DNA of 64,000 bases, taken from contig NC_061816.1 of the NCBI RefSeq assembly GCF_021462225.1, forward strand, positions 15,029,390 to 15,093,389, given 5' to 3'. The notes below the pieces were generated by a model. It ran no database searches. It was not told the DNA's origin and saw nothing but the letters and a program-made list of their open reading frames with translations. Shown here piece after piece: positions 23,208 to 35,440 of this stretch. The translations under genes and the position numbers were made by a program. The DNA is from Girardinichthys multiradiatus. Lineage: Eukaryota > Chordata > Actinopteri > Cyprinodontiformes > Goodeidae. The first letter of the stretch is position 1, and the number at the start of each line of letters is the position of its first letter.

Positions 23208-24926
23208 CCTGCAGTTAGGCTTGTTCTGTCGGCCGGCCGAACTGCATGTTACAGCTGTAACCACGGTGATGCGGTCCCGTTGTCCTTCCTTCAGACTGGG
23301 AAAACTGCTCCACTCGGCGTCGTAGAGACAGGGTCTCTGCTGGGAACTCTCTGGAACACAGTTTGCTTCTGTAAACGTCAGAGAGAAAAGTTAAGCCACG
23401 CTTGTACCTTAAGTACCCCGTTCATGAATGAATACCGGATACACAAACAGCAATTCTTTCCTACTTAACTTAGTACATATGATCGCGTGATCGTTTGACA
23501 CTCTTGGATCCAGTTTGAAGAGTTTTGTCTGTTTGCCAGCAAAGACACATTAGCGCGCTGTTTCCCTCTGTCCAGTTCCGCTGGGGACCTGCGTGAAAGA
23601 GGTCAGTTTGTTGCAAAAGCGGGATTTTTATTCGGACAGTGACGTCACGGGAAGTCCAATGTTATTCCCTGTTTCTGGCTGTCCTGGAAGTAGGTTAATG
23701 TGATTTATTTTGAAAGTTCCAGAAAAGTTCTTATCCTGTTGTACCCATGGCTGTGGTCCCAACATTGGGATGTGGTTTAACTGGAGATCCTCGTCATTAA
23801 TTTTAAACCAACAATGCTGCAGCAACTATGTGATGCTCTAATGTTAATGTGGACTAAAATCGCACAGAAATGTTTCCAACACCTTGATCAATATACGCCA
23901 GAAAATCAACAGTAATTCCTGAAGAAACAAAGGGGGTCCAACCTAGTACGAACAAGGTCAAAATAATAAAGTGGTGGTTGAGTCTATGCTCCTCATTTGT
24001 GCTATGAAGATTCAATATTGCCGAGGATTTTTCCAAACCATACTGTAAAAGATGATAGTACCCTACCACTCAGCCCACCTTGTTTTAAGGTCTACCTTTT
24101 TTTTTCATATTACTGCCTTAACACTAAACGATGAACCTAAAAAAGGCCGGCATACCATAAGGTGCAGGTTTAAGATTTAAAGCTTTTATTTAAAAAAAAT
24201 CTATTTTCAATTGCATTTCATCAAAACTGGGCATATGTTGATTTTAGGCCAAGACAAACCACTTTTTTAAAATAAAGATCACATTTTCAAGTTATTTTTC
24301 TAACTTCGCTCAGCGTATCACTAGAGTGGCTGTAGCCAACAGCCAGGACCCTTGCCTCTCGTCATCTTCAGCCGAGTAACGGCCATCAGCCGTGAGCTTC
24401 TAGGAGCCGGGCGGAAATAATGGAGGAAGAATCCCCATCCATGCCTCCGCGGTTTGAGGGCTTTTTGGACAGTGGCAAACTCAAAGCTGGCGGTGGAGAA
24501 ACAGAGGGTGTTGCAGCTCCTTGAACTGGAGGACATAGAGGAAGATGAGGACAACTCCACCTTCCCACGTCAAAACTCCAGGCCTCCTAGTGGGGCGTAA
24601 TTTGAAAACAGGAGGGAGAGGTTTTTAACATTTGTCTGCCTCATAAGCCAAGTCAAACTCTTCGTTAGGGACCCAGACCTGGTTTTGTAGCTGTGGCAGT
24701 GAGAGTGAAACAAGTTGGAGCCAGGACTTCAAGGAGACCTGCCTCACAGCCTCCCAAGCAGAACAAAAGGGGAGAACCCAAGACCATGGGGGGAGCACTC
24801 TTTTGCAGCAGGCCACCTAAAACTTCTATCCACACCCTCCCCTTTGAAGAGGAGATTTCCAGACTGCAGAGGAGGCCTCTCAGTCCGGGGATCAGATGCT
24901 CTGGTAGTTCCCGGTTCACCAGGTGC

Positions 24927-24975
24927 CCCACAATTACTTCTCTCCAAACATGAGAAGGAGAGAAGTAATTGTGGG
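24927..24975. repeat. Perfect 19-bp inverted repeat, 11-nt loop
   Basis: Arms 24927-24945 (CCCACAATTACTTCTCTCC) and 24957-24975 are exact reverse complements around an 11-base loop. It lies upstream of the DIRS reverse transcriptase, possibly within or at the edge of the element. Confidence 0.95.
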
Positions 24976-25324
24976 ACAGACAACACTATGTCACCAAGCA
25001 CTTCAGCAGTGTAATCCAACACTTCACAATATCTTGTCAGTGTCACCAAGCACTCAGCAGTGCCCCATTGCCTATTTTGTTCCGGGGGAAACAGAGAAAA
25101 TAAAATAAGCTTTTCTGCAACCAGTCATGTTGCCAAGGGTAAAATGCCCCACACAAAAAAGAGATAAAAATAACAAAAATAGTTCTCTGCCACTCTCCTC
25201 TGCGCACAGCAGAGGGAGCTTGTGCTCTTCAGAAGAAAGCCGAGCTCAGCAGGGCAGAGGGGATGACGTCACTCGGCAGCGACGTGGGCCCTCTCTGCTC
25301 GGGCAGATCTGTGGCATGCATGCG

Positions 25325-26256
25325 CAGTCTCTCCTTGGGTTTTAGCCACAATTTCAAAGGGATACAGACTGCTGTTTGCCATGACACCTCCGAGTGCTCT
25401 TTTCAGTTACCAGTTGGGATTCAGCACACATCCTGGAAGACAAAATTGCATCCTTAGTAGACAAAAAAGCGATCAGAGTAATACCGAATGAGAAGGTTCA
25501 TCAGGGCTTCTACTCACACTTGTTTCTCATTCCAAAGAAAGACGGTATACTTACGCAAGTATACATTCAGGATAGCAAGGTTAACACACAAGGCTCTATA
25601 CCGCTCCATTCATCCGGGAGATTGATTTATAACAATCGATCTCTCGGCATTCCCCCCCCCACACCAAAGGTTTCTCAGGTTTGCTTATCAAAGCACAGCC
25701 TATGAGTTTCGAACCATCCTGTTCGGGCTGTCATTAGCTCCAAGGGTGTTCAGCAAGTGTGTGGAGGCAGTGCTGTCCCGTCTGAAGACGAGCGGCGGCA
25801 TCAGAATATTTTCGTACATAGACAACTATCTAATTTGCTCCCGATTGAGCCACCAGGAAATCAGTGACTCTTGGGAGATGATGAGCCACCTCATCAACCT
25901 CGGCTTCAGTACAAACTGGGCAAAGAGTCGCCTGGTCCCCCGTGGAGTATTTGGCTCTCAGAATAAACTCCCTCGGTTATCGTGTCACACTATCAGATGG
26001 GAGGATCTTATCATTCACTCGGTGCATGGCACAGTTTCGGTTGGGAAAATTAATTTTATTCAGACTTTGCCTGTGGCTCTTAGTAAAGACAGACAACTCC
26101 ACGGTGGTGGGTAATATCAACTGTCAAAGCGGGACCAGGTCCCTGCAGCTACACAGACTGGCCAGGGAAATCATTCTGTGGTGCAGTACCAGAGTTATTT
26201 CGGTTCATGCAACACACGTACCGGGACTTTTGAACAGAGGGGCCAATCTGTTATAA
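25325..26256 (+). pseudogene. DIRS reverse transcriptase and RNase H, broken
   Basis: Reverse transcriptase pieces in order: SPWVLATISKGYRLLFAMTPP-like start near 25330; GFYSHLFLIPKKDG near 25505-25545; the FGLSLAP block near 25720; then FSYIDNYLICSRL near 25810, which corresponds to the catalytic YxDD box but reads YIDN, so the second aspartate is lost. The block holding the first catalytic aspartate is missing between about 25650 and 25690, where a poly(C) run and a deletion occur. RNase H follows in another frame, with TDNSTVVGNINCQ near 26090 and HVPGLLNRGANLL at the end. At least three frameshifts separate the pieces, so no enzyme can be made. This is a normal state for an old DIRS copy. 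Confidence 0.8.
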
Positions 26257-26269
26257 ATGGGGAACCCTC

Positions 26270-27127
26270 TTGACGGGGAATGGAAGCTACACCCCCAAGT
26301 GGTGGAACAGATCTCTTCATCTCATGGGAAAACACTCATTGCCCCGTGTTTTTCTTCCTGTCAGATCTAGATCCTCCATTGGGCATGTATGTGCTGGCGT
26401 ACTCATGGCCGAATGTGTTGCTCTATTCTTTCCCTCCTCTCAGCCTGATGTCCCCAACTCTAGTCAGAGTGAGGGAGGAGGGCTTGTCCTTGGTTCTGGT
26501 CGCTCCATGGTGGCCATCGACGCCCTGGATGGCAGAGATAATCCAAGTTCTGTCAGCAGAACCATGGCCCCTCCCCATTCGCAGGGACCTGGTGTCTCAG
26601 GCTCAGGGGGAGATTCATCATCTTCACCCAGGTCACCTGGCTCTCTGGGTTTGGCCCATGAAAGGTGGAATTTAAATGCAGCAGGTCCATTGACACAATA
26701 CAAAATGCTAGGGCTTCTTCTACTCACTCTCTTTCCAGTAGCAAATGGCGTGTTTTTGAAGAATGGTGTGGGGAAAGACAGGCCATTCCTTTTCAGTGTT
26801 CGGCTTTGGAGGTGCTCTGTTTTTTGCAGAGCTTCTTGGAAAGGGAAGGCCTTTTCAACTTTTAAGGTCTATTTAGCTGCAATTTCACCTTATCATGTAG
26901 GTTTTGGAAACAGACCTGTGGGTCAGCACCCTTTAGTGTGTCGTTTCAAGAAAGGGGCACAGCATAAATTGCAGATCTCTAAGCCCCTGGTGTTATTATG
27001 GGACCTCACTCTGGTGCTGGAGGCCCAGTGCCACCATCCCTTTGAGCCTTTGGAGGGTGCTGGCTTGAAATGTCTTCCATTGAAAACTGCATTGCTCTTA
27101 GCCCTGACCATGGCTAAACTGAGCTAA
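26270..27127 (+). pseudogene. DIRS pol 3' domain and N-terminal tyrosine recombinase, truncated
   Basis: The frame around 26280-26675 reads MYVLAYSWPNVLLYSFPPL and WWPSTPWMAEIIQ, resembling the segment after RNase H in fish DIRS elements. From about 26715 the sequence matches the N-terminal core-binding part of the DIRS tyrosine recombinase (SKWRVFEEWCGERQ; then FSTFKVYLAAISPYHVGFG near 26850). Similarity continues through LKTALLLALTMAK near 27105 and stops. The first catalytic arginine normally lies just after that point, so all catalytic residues (R-H-R-Y) are absent. The 285-codon open frame spanning this region is a composite of true and shadow frames, not one protein. Confidence 0.75.
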
Positions 27128-30100
27128 ACTTTCAAGTATGCAGGCAAACTAAAGTCAACACTAACCACCCATCACCATAATCTCTGATCCTAGATAGATC
27201 ACAAGCTGTATCAGAATCCTAAGTTTCTTTTTCTCTTCTCACTGCAATAATTTTGATTTCCTTGTATGTAATTCTGGTGTTGATTTCCTAGAAAGATCCC
27301 ATGCAGTTTCCATGTAAAGGTTTTATGTTTATCTCAATAACATAATTTCATATTCAGATATTTTGTGGTAAAACAAATTTCACAATACTTGAGAGTATAG
27401 TGGTGAAAGTGCAGTCAAACAAAGCTAAACCTAGAAGATTTTATAATTTTTTATCACTTTTTTTAGTTTTACGAGAAAGACTGAAGTAAAGCTGCTGAAC
27501 ATGAAAATGTGGAATGTTACAGTTTAGATTGGACTTGAACTTTTCTGAAGGAAACTTAAATTTGCATTATGTAAAAATTAGACTGTTTCCGGGTGGAGAT
27601 TGAGAATTTCACAACCTGTTTTTATTTTTTCTATATTTTTCATTGGATGTGGTTAAAACTGGCTTTACATTGAAAAACTTCATAAATAAAAACAACATTT
27701 TTAGCAAGGAAAAACAGATTTTTAAAAGTTAAGATTTTCAAATAATTTACTCTGCTGAGAATTTTGGTTATTGATAGAAATTGGTGAACAATGTCAAACT
27801 ACAAATGGACTGGTTTAGGGCCATGGTTCTTAAACTGTGGTACAAGTACCACTAATACTTCAGAAAGGTTAGGTAGTCTGTGCTCCATTTATATCTTTTA
27901 TATCACTGTGTCAATGTTTCTTTTTGTGCCACACAAAGAATTGAAAAATGATTGGAGCTTCTTCTATGGGTTTTGACAGCTAGGCTGATGAGCAGGCTTT
28001 GTTGCTTAACTACCAACTTAAGTTAAACACAATGTCCTTTCTTACTTCGAAATAAGAGTCTTAAACAGATATACGTGATGTCAAATGTACTTACTGCACT
28101 CACTATCTAGGGCTCATAATGATAGGAATATTGTGTTGATATCACAAAATGTCATGCCAGGCTATACATTCCTACTCAACACCCTCATATTTATATATAT
28201 TTTTTATCTGTCCTTTAATTTTTTTACTTTCATAATTATTAACCTTTCTAAGCAACATATTTGGGAGAGACGCTGACACCGTGGTCACTTTAGCATCTCT
28301 GAGTCACTTCTTGCTAATGTGATATTATTTAAACTTTTTTTGGAGGAGTAAATGTTCTGTTATCTTTCACATCCAGCAGGTGGTTGTCTGACAGTGGAAA
28401 GAGAACACAGTAACAGGCAGAGCTCCAGCGCTTGAATTGTCAGTCAGGGGCTTCTCATAGACTTTTGTGACAGTTTTCTGAACAATATGACACGTTTAAG
28501 ACAAGGAAAAATAAAGTTTTTTGTGTTACAAATGCCTTTAAAGTCACAAGAACTTCCAATGGACTGTGAAGTTCAACTACCTGGAAGGCATTTTTTTTAT
28601 TCAGTGGATTTATTTATAATGGTAAGTCCAATGTTTTCCTCCTAGGTTTAACATTACTGCACTAGCATGCATTCACAGCAATTTATTCACTCAAAGTTGT
28701 TGTTTTGAAACCTTAAATGTGACTCGAAAATCTTCCAAGCCTGACACTATGTGTATGCCTCAAACACTAATGTCTTTCACTGTCAGTGCGGCAAGAAAAA
28801 TGAGCTGCAAGCTAATGTGGCTGTACCCTGGTGTGTTGTGTAACATGCCCGGAGAGTTTTATATTCTTGTTTTTATACCATCTCTCCCTCAAAACACCTA
28901 GAATTTCTGCAGTGCAAGAGTTTTTCTTCTGAATTTAGACCTCTTAATTTGGTGCAAAACACTAAATGCAGAGCAATTACAGCTTATTTACAAGTTCTTG
29001 CATTGAGAACATTGGCAGGTTTTACAAAAGGGCTCCTGATGTGAGCTCAAGAGAACCTCTCCAAAGTTCTCTCAAGATATAGCCCAAGCACTTTAACAAT
29101 AAATTACTTTCAAAAGTCATATTGTTAAAGTCTGTCCTGAGTGTGCATTATCCCCTCATTTCGTCCTTGAGGCCCTTGAACTGTCTGGTCTACATGAATG
29201 TGTAGGATATGAAAAGACATCAAGCTGGAGGACTTAATTGGCCCATGGGGGGCTTTTCTACGAACAGTATAGAGTTGAGGGAAGTGTACATTGACAGAGC
29301 AAAAGCAAGTAGGTCAAGGAGAAAAGACCCAAAATACGCCAATAAAACAGAACATTCCAATGATAGGAGATGTCGGAAAGGAAGTTTGTTAAATAAAAGG
29401 AGGAGAGATGATAGACAGGTGGAGGAAGTGAGACAGAGCTTGTCTGAAAAGGCTGTGGAATAGAGGTTGAGGAAGATTAAGAGATAGGGCTGATATGGAA
29501 GCAGCTGTGAAGGAAACTGAGGGAGGGAAATGAAAATGGATTGAATGGGGACAAGAGGGGAGAAACAAAAGAGGAAAAAATGAGCGATGGTAATCGACGG
29601 GATGTGTACGGGGCTTCAACTGACGAGAGCAGAAGAAGGAAGGAAAGGGCTTTCATGTCCCTTTTTTGGTCTGCGATTCAAGAATGAATTATAGTCATGG
29701 CAGAGAGCTGAAGGAATATTAACCTGACACTCATCGTGAATTCAGATTTCGTTCCTTGCTATCATTCACTCACATAACTGCCATCCTTGTACTTACTTTC
29801 AAAGACTGGATTAGAGTTCATTTGTGAAGACCCCGTCTTGTCTAGATCATCTTAATTTACAAGTAGAAGGCTTCAAGACAACATCAGAAAATGGCTTTCA
29901 CATTGAAAGTTAAAGTTAAACACCTTAAATTGCATCAGTTTTGAAAGGATCTTATATCCACTGCTAGGATCATTTTTTTAATTCCTAACAAGCTGAATAA
30001 AAATTCTCAATGAAAATTAGGCACCTGTTATCAACACTGCTTTTCTTTTTCTGCTCCATGTTATTTTCATTGACTTTCCTTGTCTCCATGTGACGGCTTA

Positions 30101-31036
30101 CTCCATTTCTGCCGGGTCATGCATAATATGTGCCCGCTCATGAATAAGGTTTATAAGGCTTATACGGCATACAGACACCCACCACTTTTTATATAATTCA
30201 TCAGGCACTGGGACGTGTGACTGACTGCAAAGTCATTCCTGCGACGTGGGCGTGAATCACTCCGTAAGTCCCCTTGATCATTTCAGGCCAGCGGCTCGGG
30301 GCTTTGCTGAGACCGGCACTAGTTTCAATTAATTTTCATCTGGGTGTCCTTGTCTGTATTGTTTGCATCAAACAAGAGATGCCGAAAAGAAGGGCATGCG
30401 AGAAACTACTTTTTCTCCATATTACTGCTGGCACTGCCTTTGTCTTCCCTCAATAGGATTTCAGGACTAGAAGGTTCAGTCTTGGAAAACGTCACCAGGA
30501 GAAGAAAAAAAATTACCGATATATTGGCAAGTTTGAAAACATATTTTTACAAGAACATGTTTGTTTTTTTTTTGTTTTTTTTGTTGAGAAACCCAAAAAA
30601 AACCTGTAGGCTAAAGGAGAAGCCTTTAAGATTAAAACTGACAAAGCAACACGTAATATTTTTTGACTCAAGTGTATCTGCAAGGTTTTATATCCTGTGT
30701 GAAGCTTTATGTAGCTTTTTGTGTAATTTGGGACTGGTGTTATCAAAAAAAAAAAAAAAAAGCAATGAAAGAGAAATAGAAATAGCCAAACACTTGTCTG
30801 AGGTTGCCGAGGAGGGACAGTGTAGTGAGAGGAAGACAGCACAGCAGGCAACACAGCAGTATAATGGATTCTTACCAGATTTCCACAGCATAACGCTTAG
30901 ATATAATTCTAAAATAACAAACAAGCAAACAAAAAACATGTTTTCGGTGGATGCTAATGAGAAAATATCCTAACCCCTACATACATCACACTGTAGGAGC
31001 AAACACTTACATTTCGCAACATCATTCTCTGTCATC
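27128..31036. other. Intergenic DNA with possible conserved and purine-rich stretches
   Basis: No gene is supported. 29210-29640 is strongly purine-rich on the plus strand. 30090-30420 is complex, GC-balanced sequence with a TCAATTAATT homeodomain-type word and could be conserved non-coding DNA. 30560-30780 contains poly(T) and poly(A) runs. The 209-codon open frame 30344-30973 is made mostly of lysine-rich low-complexity translation across these runs and is not convincing as a gene. Confidence 0.4.
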
Positions 31037-31544
31037 TGTCATCGTTTTTAAGGCCAATTTGACCCACATGCAGAGAACACTTAAACAGAGAAACATTTAA
31101 AGAATTTATTAACAATTTGTGAAATGTACAAGGAGTGACGTTTTTGGGTGGGGCAATCTGCCAGGGGGGAAATGGTTGCGAGTCTGGGACCGTGAGGTAG
31201 TGCTGATTCCATTGATGATCCAGGAGGAACCGTAGGAGGGTGGACAGGGTTCGTTTAACCAGACAGAGGTATCCAGGGTGGCCCGCTGCATGGAATGAAT
31301 CCAGAGTCCAGACTGTGATCAGAGGTTTTCTTGAGATCTCCAACAAGGATCAAGGCTGAGGTGCCATGAAGGGCAAAAACACTCAGGTGCAGAAGTGCAG
31401 TTGAGCCGCCCTTATATAGTCCTCTGAACTGATGACTCAATGAAGAACACCTGTCACACCTTCGGTCCTCCAGCTCTGTGAGCTCTGTGGCCCCTACCGG
31501 TGGAAAAAGGAAGCAGCAGGCACGGAGACAACCAGACTCTGACA
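31037..31544 (-). mobile_element. Solo LTR of a Ty3/Gypsy-like element, minus strand
   Basis: Read on the minus strand the 508-bp unit begins TGTCAGAGTCTGG at 31544 and ends ACGATGACA at 31037. A TATA box (ctatataagg) lies near 31410-31420 and an AATAAA signal at 31105-31110. Its end, from 'gttctctgcatgtgggtcaaat' onward, is close to the end of the LTRs at 49579-50380 and 54659-55433, so it belongs to a related family. No coding sequence is attached, the usual result of LTR-LTR recombination. I could not identify a matching 5-bp target duplication. Confidence 0.7.
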
Positions 31545-34500
31545 CTATGTAGTACAGATTAACATTTTTTATTTTACCAACCAGCTCAAAATGCATGGCA
31601 ATCTCAAAATGCATGATGAATGTTTAACACAATCTATCAATGATTAAAAAAAAAGGTTTTTTGATCATGGTATACATTTATTCTAATGATTATGGTTTAT
31701 ATCTTGAATGATTGTTTTGTAAAACAAAAAATAACTAAGACAACAAGGACTACAATTAAATAAAAAACAGACTATATATATAAAATAAATCTAGTTCAAA
31801 ATCAAATACACACTAATTCAAAAATTTTACTTATTTGGGAAAAAGGGAAAGTTTTTTTTGTTGTTGTTTGTTTCCCATGTAAGCTATGATTGTTTAAAAT
31901 ATTATTAAAGGTTTATCTTTTGCCGAGGTCCTCTCTCTGGATTTTAAAGAAACTGCTTGCAGTCTAATTCTTAGTGATAATTTCTAATGATATTTTGACA
32001 GGGAGAGTTTAGAAAAAGAAAAAAAAAAGAAAAAAACATGGACGAGTTAATTATTTTCCTTACAGCTGGAGCACCAAAAACTACGATAGCAGAAGAAGTA
32101 GGACTCCTTACAGTAAGCCGGATCATGTTATGTCAACTCTCAATGAACCAGATTGGGTCTCTTACTCTAAAGGTTCTCACTATCTTGTTTCCAAGCTTGG
32201 GTGATTGGAATAAACCACAGGCCAAAGATTGTTTAAACTGGTCTGAAGGCTGTTTGGAAAGGAGAAAGCAGTTGACATAACCAGCAAAAGGTTGTTTCGA
32301 GAGTTTCTCAACCAAATATGTCAAGATGATCAGATTTAATTTAATTTGCTTCTCAAGAAGGAGATGTCACGGGGTTCTGGTCAACAAATTAGAAGTGAAC
32401 TTTCAGAAATGTTTGGCTACGTCATGCTTGTCAACCAATGAGAAGATCCTATTTTTTTCCCACCACACTTAAAACTCAAAGAGAGTGGGACAAATACAAA
32501 CAATTACTGTAGGCAAAACTCTTTCCTGGCCGTAGCTGCTTTCCCATTTAGGGTTTATATAAGTAATAAGTCATTAATCACTATTTAGAATGAACTAATT
32601 ATGGATTATTTAAAAACATTTTTTTAGAATTTCCAAATCAGCTACATAGGATGATACATTTAAGGATACTTTGATACACATTCTGACTAGATATGTTTTG
32701 AGTGTGACCCTTCAGGTTTATAACAACACTGAAACTGTAAATTCATGACTTCATTGGTCTGTTATTAAAGGTTGTTATGACTGCCTACAAGAGTTCACAG
32801 TGGCATTTTTAATGTTCTTCGATGATAGCAGTTCTTGCAAGTGGAAGGTTGAATTTGGGTATTCATGAACCCCATATTGATATATTTAATATATACATAT
32901 GAATTATTTTCAGAATGTGTGGCTTTTAAACAGGATCTAACAAATATATTTTTCTTTGTTTCCAGAACTGTTTTACGTTGCCTTTACCTGTCTCCATTCT
33001 TTCGCCACTATGTGGCTCAACAGATTAATATGTACAGTACTTATGTTTCATAACTAAAAGCTATACAACTCAACTGATGACCTCAAAGCATTCTTTATTC
33101 TTTGGAGGCCTTTGACCATGAGCCATTATGTGATGAAATAGAATGTGTTCAATTTGTTCAGGTCGTTATTCACTCCCCCGGCCTGTGTTGTAAAGCTGAA
33201 GCATTGATGGACCCATGTACTGTAAACGAATTGGAGTGTCTACTCCCACCTGATTTTCATTCCATTGATTGTAAACACCTGAGTCTAATTTCACCTTCAA
33301 ATTACTGCTAATCATAGAGCCTCTCATACTTGTGCCACAAAGTGCCGTCTTCCATTCTGCTCTTCGTCTTCCATTCTACAAGTAATCTTTATCTTTGAAT
33401 GGCTCTGCACAGGCAGGCACTACATGAACTGGCTGACATTGATTGTAACAACACAAAACCACCCTCACATGTCTGACAGAAGGAAAATAATGAGAGTGGA
33501 TAGAGGGACAGAAGAAAAACATTTCTCTATAAGAGCATACATGGTGTACATTCACATGAACACACACACTTTACTCCAAGCCAGTCAGTGAGCCAGCCAA
33601 GAAGCTAGCTCGCTAACAAACCAGGAGAGTGCGTGGGCTGTCATCCCTATGTTTCTGTAGCTCCACAAGCATAAATTAAGCCCCTGGGAGAGACTGAGAA
33701 CCAGATACAGAGGGATAAAGAGTGGGAGAGAGAGAGGAAACCAAGAGAGCAAGTAAGGGAGTCAGAGATGAAGAAGGAGATGGGAGGAGGGGGAAACAAG
33801 GCCTGGAGACAAGGCAGAAGCCCCAAAGACTGAACACAAGAAAGGGAGGGAGGCGGCAACCCACTCTCAATTTCCCTCTAAAACCTCTGCCAACTGTGCA
33901 GCTGAGAGCTTTCATCATCTCTATTTTTTATTTTTTGTGGGGCCATTTTCCAACTCGAAATGCATCACATCATCAACCATGGGTGCTGAAGAAACCACCC
34001 ACACCGATTTGGATCATTTGTAAGGTTTATGATATGCAAGCAATCCTTGCTTCCATTTTACACCAAATCAATGGAATGTTTTATTTCCAGCACATCAATT
34101 ATTGAAGGATAAACCCTGAAGTTGAGACTTACATCATAAATGAAAGTGCCCAATGTCAGCTGTCAGTTAAAGGACAATAGCAGTCTCTAACTGACCTCAG
34201 TAGGGAAACATTACTTCTTACTTTGCTCTCTGAAAGTCACCTCCAAAAGTGTTTTGTTGTTGGATGTTATCCATCACTCGGCCATCAAGGGAAAGACATT
34301 GACACGTTGTACTATTGACGCATCTCTCTTTATCTTGCTCTAAGTCCAGATTTTATCTACATATCGACTAAATCCGTTACAGGTTCTGGGTTTCCAACAC
34401 AAGCTGGTTGACAAAAATCATAATGTTCACAAAAATATCTAAGCCCTAAAAGTATTTATCGCTTTTTGTTTGCAGGCACTTTAGAGGACAGATCATGATA

Positions 34501-35079
34501 AATGTTGAGGAGTTTGAAGATGGCAATTATATAGAAGGAACCAACACACTTTAACTTTAAAATCATACAGAGAAGATGAATGCTGAGTGACGGTCAATAG
34601 TTCCTGTAAGAACACACAATTGTGTCAAAGTTTCAAGCATTGGCCCCAAACTTTCACCCTCTATTACCCCCTTGTTCTGAGGTGCGTCTCAGAGCAATAT
34701 GTTTTGGTGCGGCCTCTTTAAATGTGCTTGAGGCACTTCACACCCCTCAAGGTCACAGACCGCTCCACTTTGACCCGTTCGGCTATTGTTGTAGTTTAAT
34801 AACAATTATCTAGCGGCGCAGAAACAAGACAAAAACGGCAAAAACAATGCAAAATTGTTAATGTAATAATAAGAATTCAAAACACGCTGTAGGGTTCGGT
34901 CCTCAAGTAGCTAAAGGCAGCACACAGGACTAACATAAGCAGAAGGTACGATGCTGTTGCTATCAAAACAATGGTCAGGACGTCATATCAATAACAATTT
35001 GACTTTTCTGCACTCCTACAGACTCTAAGTACACAACAACATATATTTAAAGGCTAGAAAAGTGGATTTTGCATGATAT
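31545..35079. other. Intergenic DNA, no gene recognised
   Basis: AT-rich, with scattered open frames lacking domain features. 33660-33860 is purine-rich on the plus strand, which creates the 127-codon basic frame 33722-34105 and its serine- and leucine-rich antisense shadows; I do not consider these genes. Confidence 0.45.
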
Positions 35080-35440
35080 GTTCCTTTAAAGGAAAACTAT
35101 AAGATGTTCGGATTGCCACAAGCCACATAGTGAACATCAAAACATGCAGAAAAGGTGTAATTGGTGAGCAACTTTTTGGCGTTCATGCAAAAAACTACAG
35201 TATGTGTATCAGAAAACTAATGCTATATATCAAACTGAATACACCATGCTTACAGTGAAACATGGTGTTGGCAGCATCATGCTGTGGGGTGCATATACCC
35301 AGAGGCCACCACTTCACAGTTCTACATTACTTTGCGATGACCTGTTAAATAAAGTCTTAATAACATATGTGCTTTGAAGTTTGTGGTGGTGAAGTGACAA
35401 AATCTGAACAAGAATAAGGGGTAGGAAGAATTTTGCAAGA
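35080..35440 (+). pseudogene. Tc1 transposon relic
   Basis: Contains 'gtgaaacatggtgttggcag' followed by 'catcatgctgtgggg' near 35255-35290, the nucleotide signature of the region coding the conserved MVWG-type block in many fish Tc1 transposases. Near 35375-35440 it contains 'gtttgtggtggtgaagtgac' and 'ataaggggtaggaagaattt', resembling a Tc1 right end. The coding frame is destroyed and most of the catalytic domain is deleted. Confidence 0.6.

Larger units (their letters stand above)
21947..24299. other. Unclassified region with several perfect hairpins
   Basis: No gene is supported. The stretch from about 21960 to 23700 differs in texture from its neighbours: a cluster of AT hairpins (22441-22667), a very long perfect hairpin (23141-23207), and CG-containing words such as atcgcgtgatcg and gacgtcacgg (23480-23650). 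This would suit an inserted element of unknown class, but I find no terminal repeats or target duplication that would define it. Confidence 0.4.
24300..27127 (+). mobile_element. DIRS-type tyrosine-recombinase retrotransposon, degraded and truncated
   Basis: The plus strand carries, in order, the DIRS polyprotein modules: reverse transcriptase (about 25325-26110), RNase H (about 26085-26256), the downstream domain characteristic of DIRS pol (about 26270-26675), and the N-terminal half of a tyrosine recombinase (about 26660-27120). The reading frame shifts several times. Upstream sequence 24400-25300 contains basic, proline-rich broken frames that could be gag, but I cannot confirm this. The left limit is therefore a guess. 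The right limit is the point where recombinase similarity stops. The split inverted terminal repeats and internal complementary region of intact DIRS elements are not visible. Confidence 0.8.

Noticed and set aside
27822..28670. Possible hAT element beginning 'catggttcttaaactgtgg'
   Set aside because: The left end resembles hAT termini, but I found no matching right end or 8-bp duplication.
30344..30973. 209-codon open frame on the plus strand
   Set aside because: It runs through poly(T) and poly(A) tracts and is low-complexity, with lysine- and phenylalanine-rich blocks. No domain, splice context or codon bias supports a gene.
33722..34105. 127-codon basic open frame and its antisense hydrophobic partners
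   Set aside because: They result from a purine-rich stretch; translation is low-complexity.
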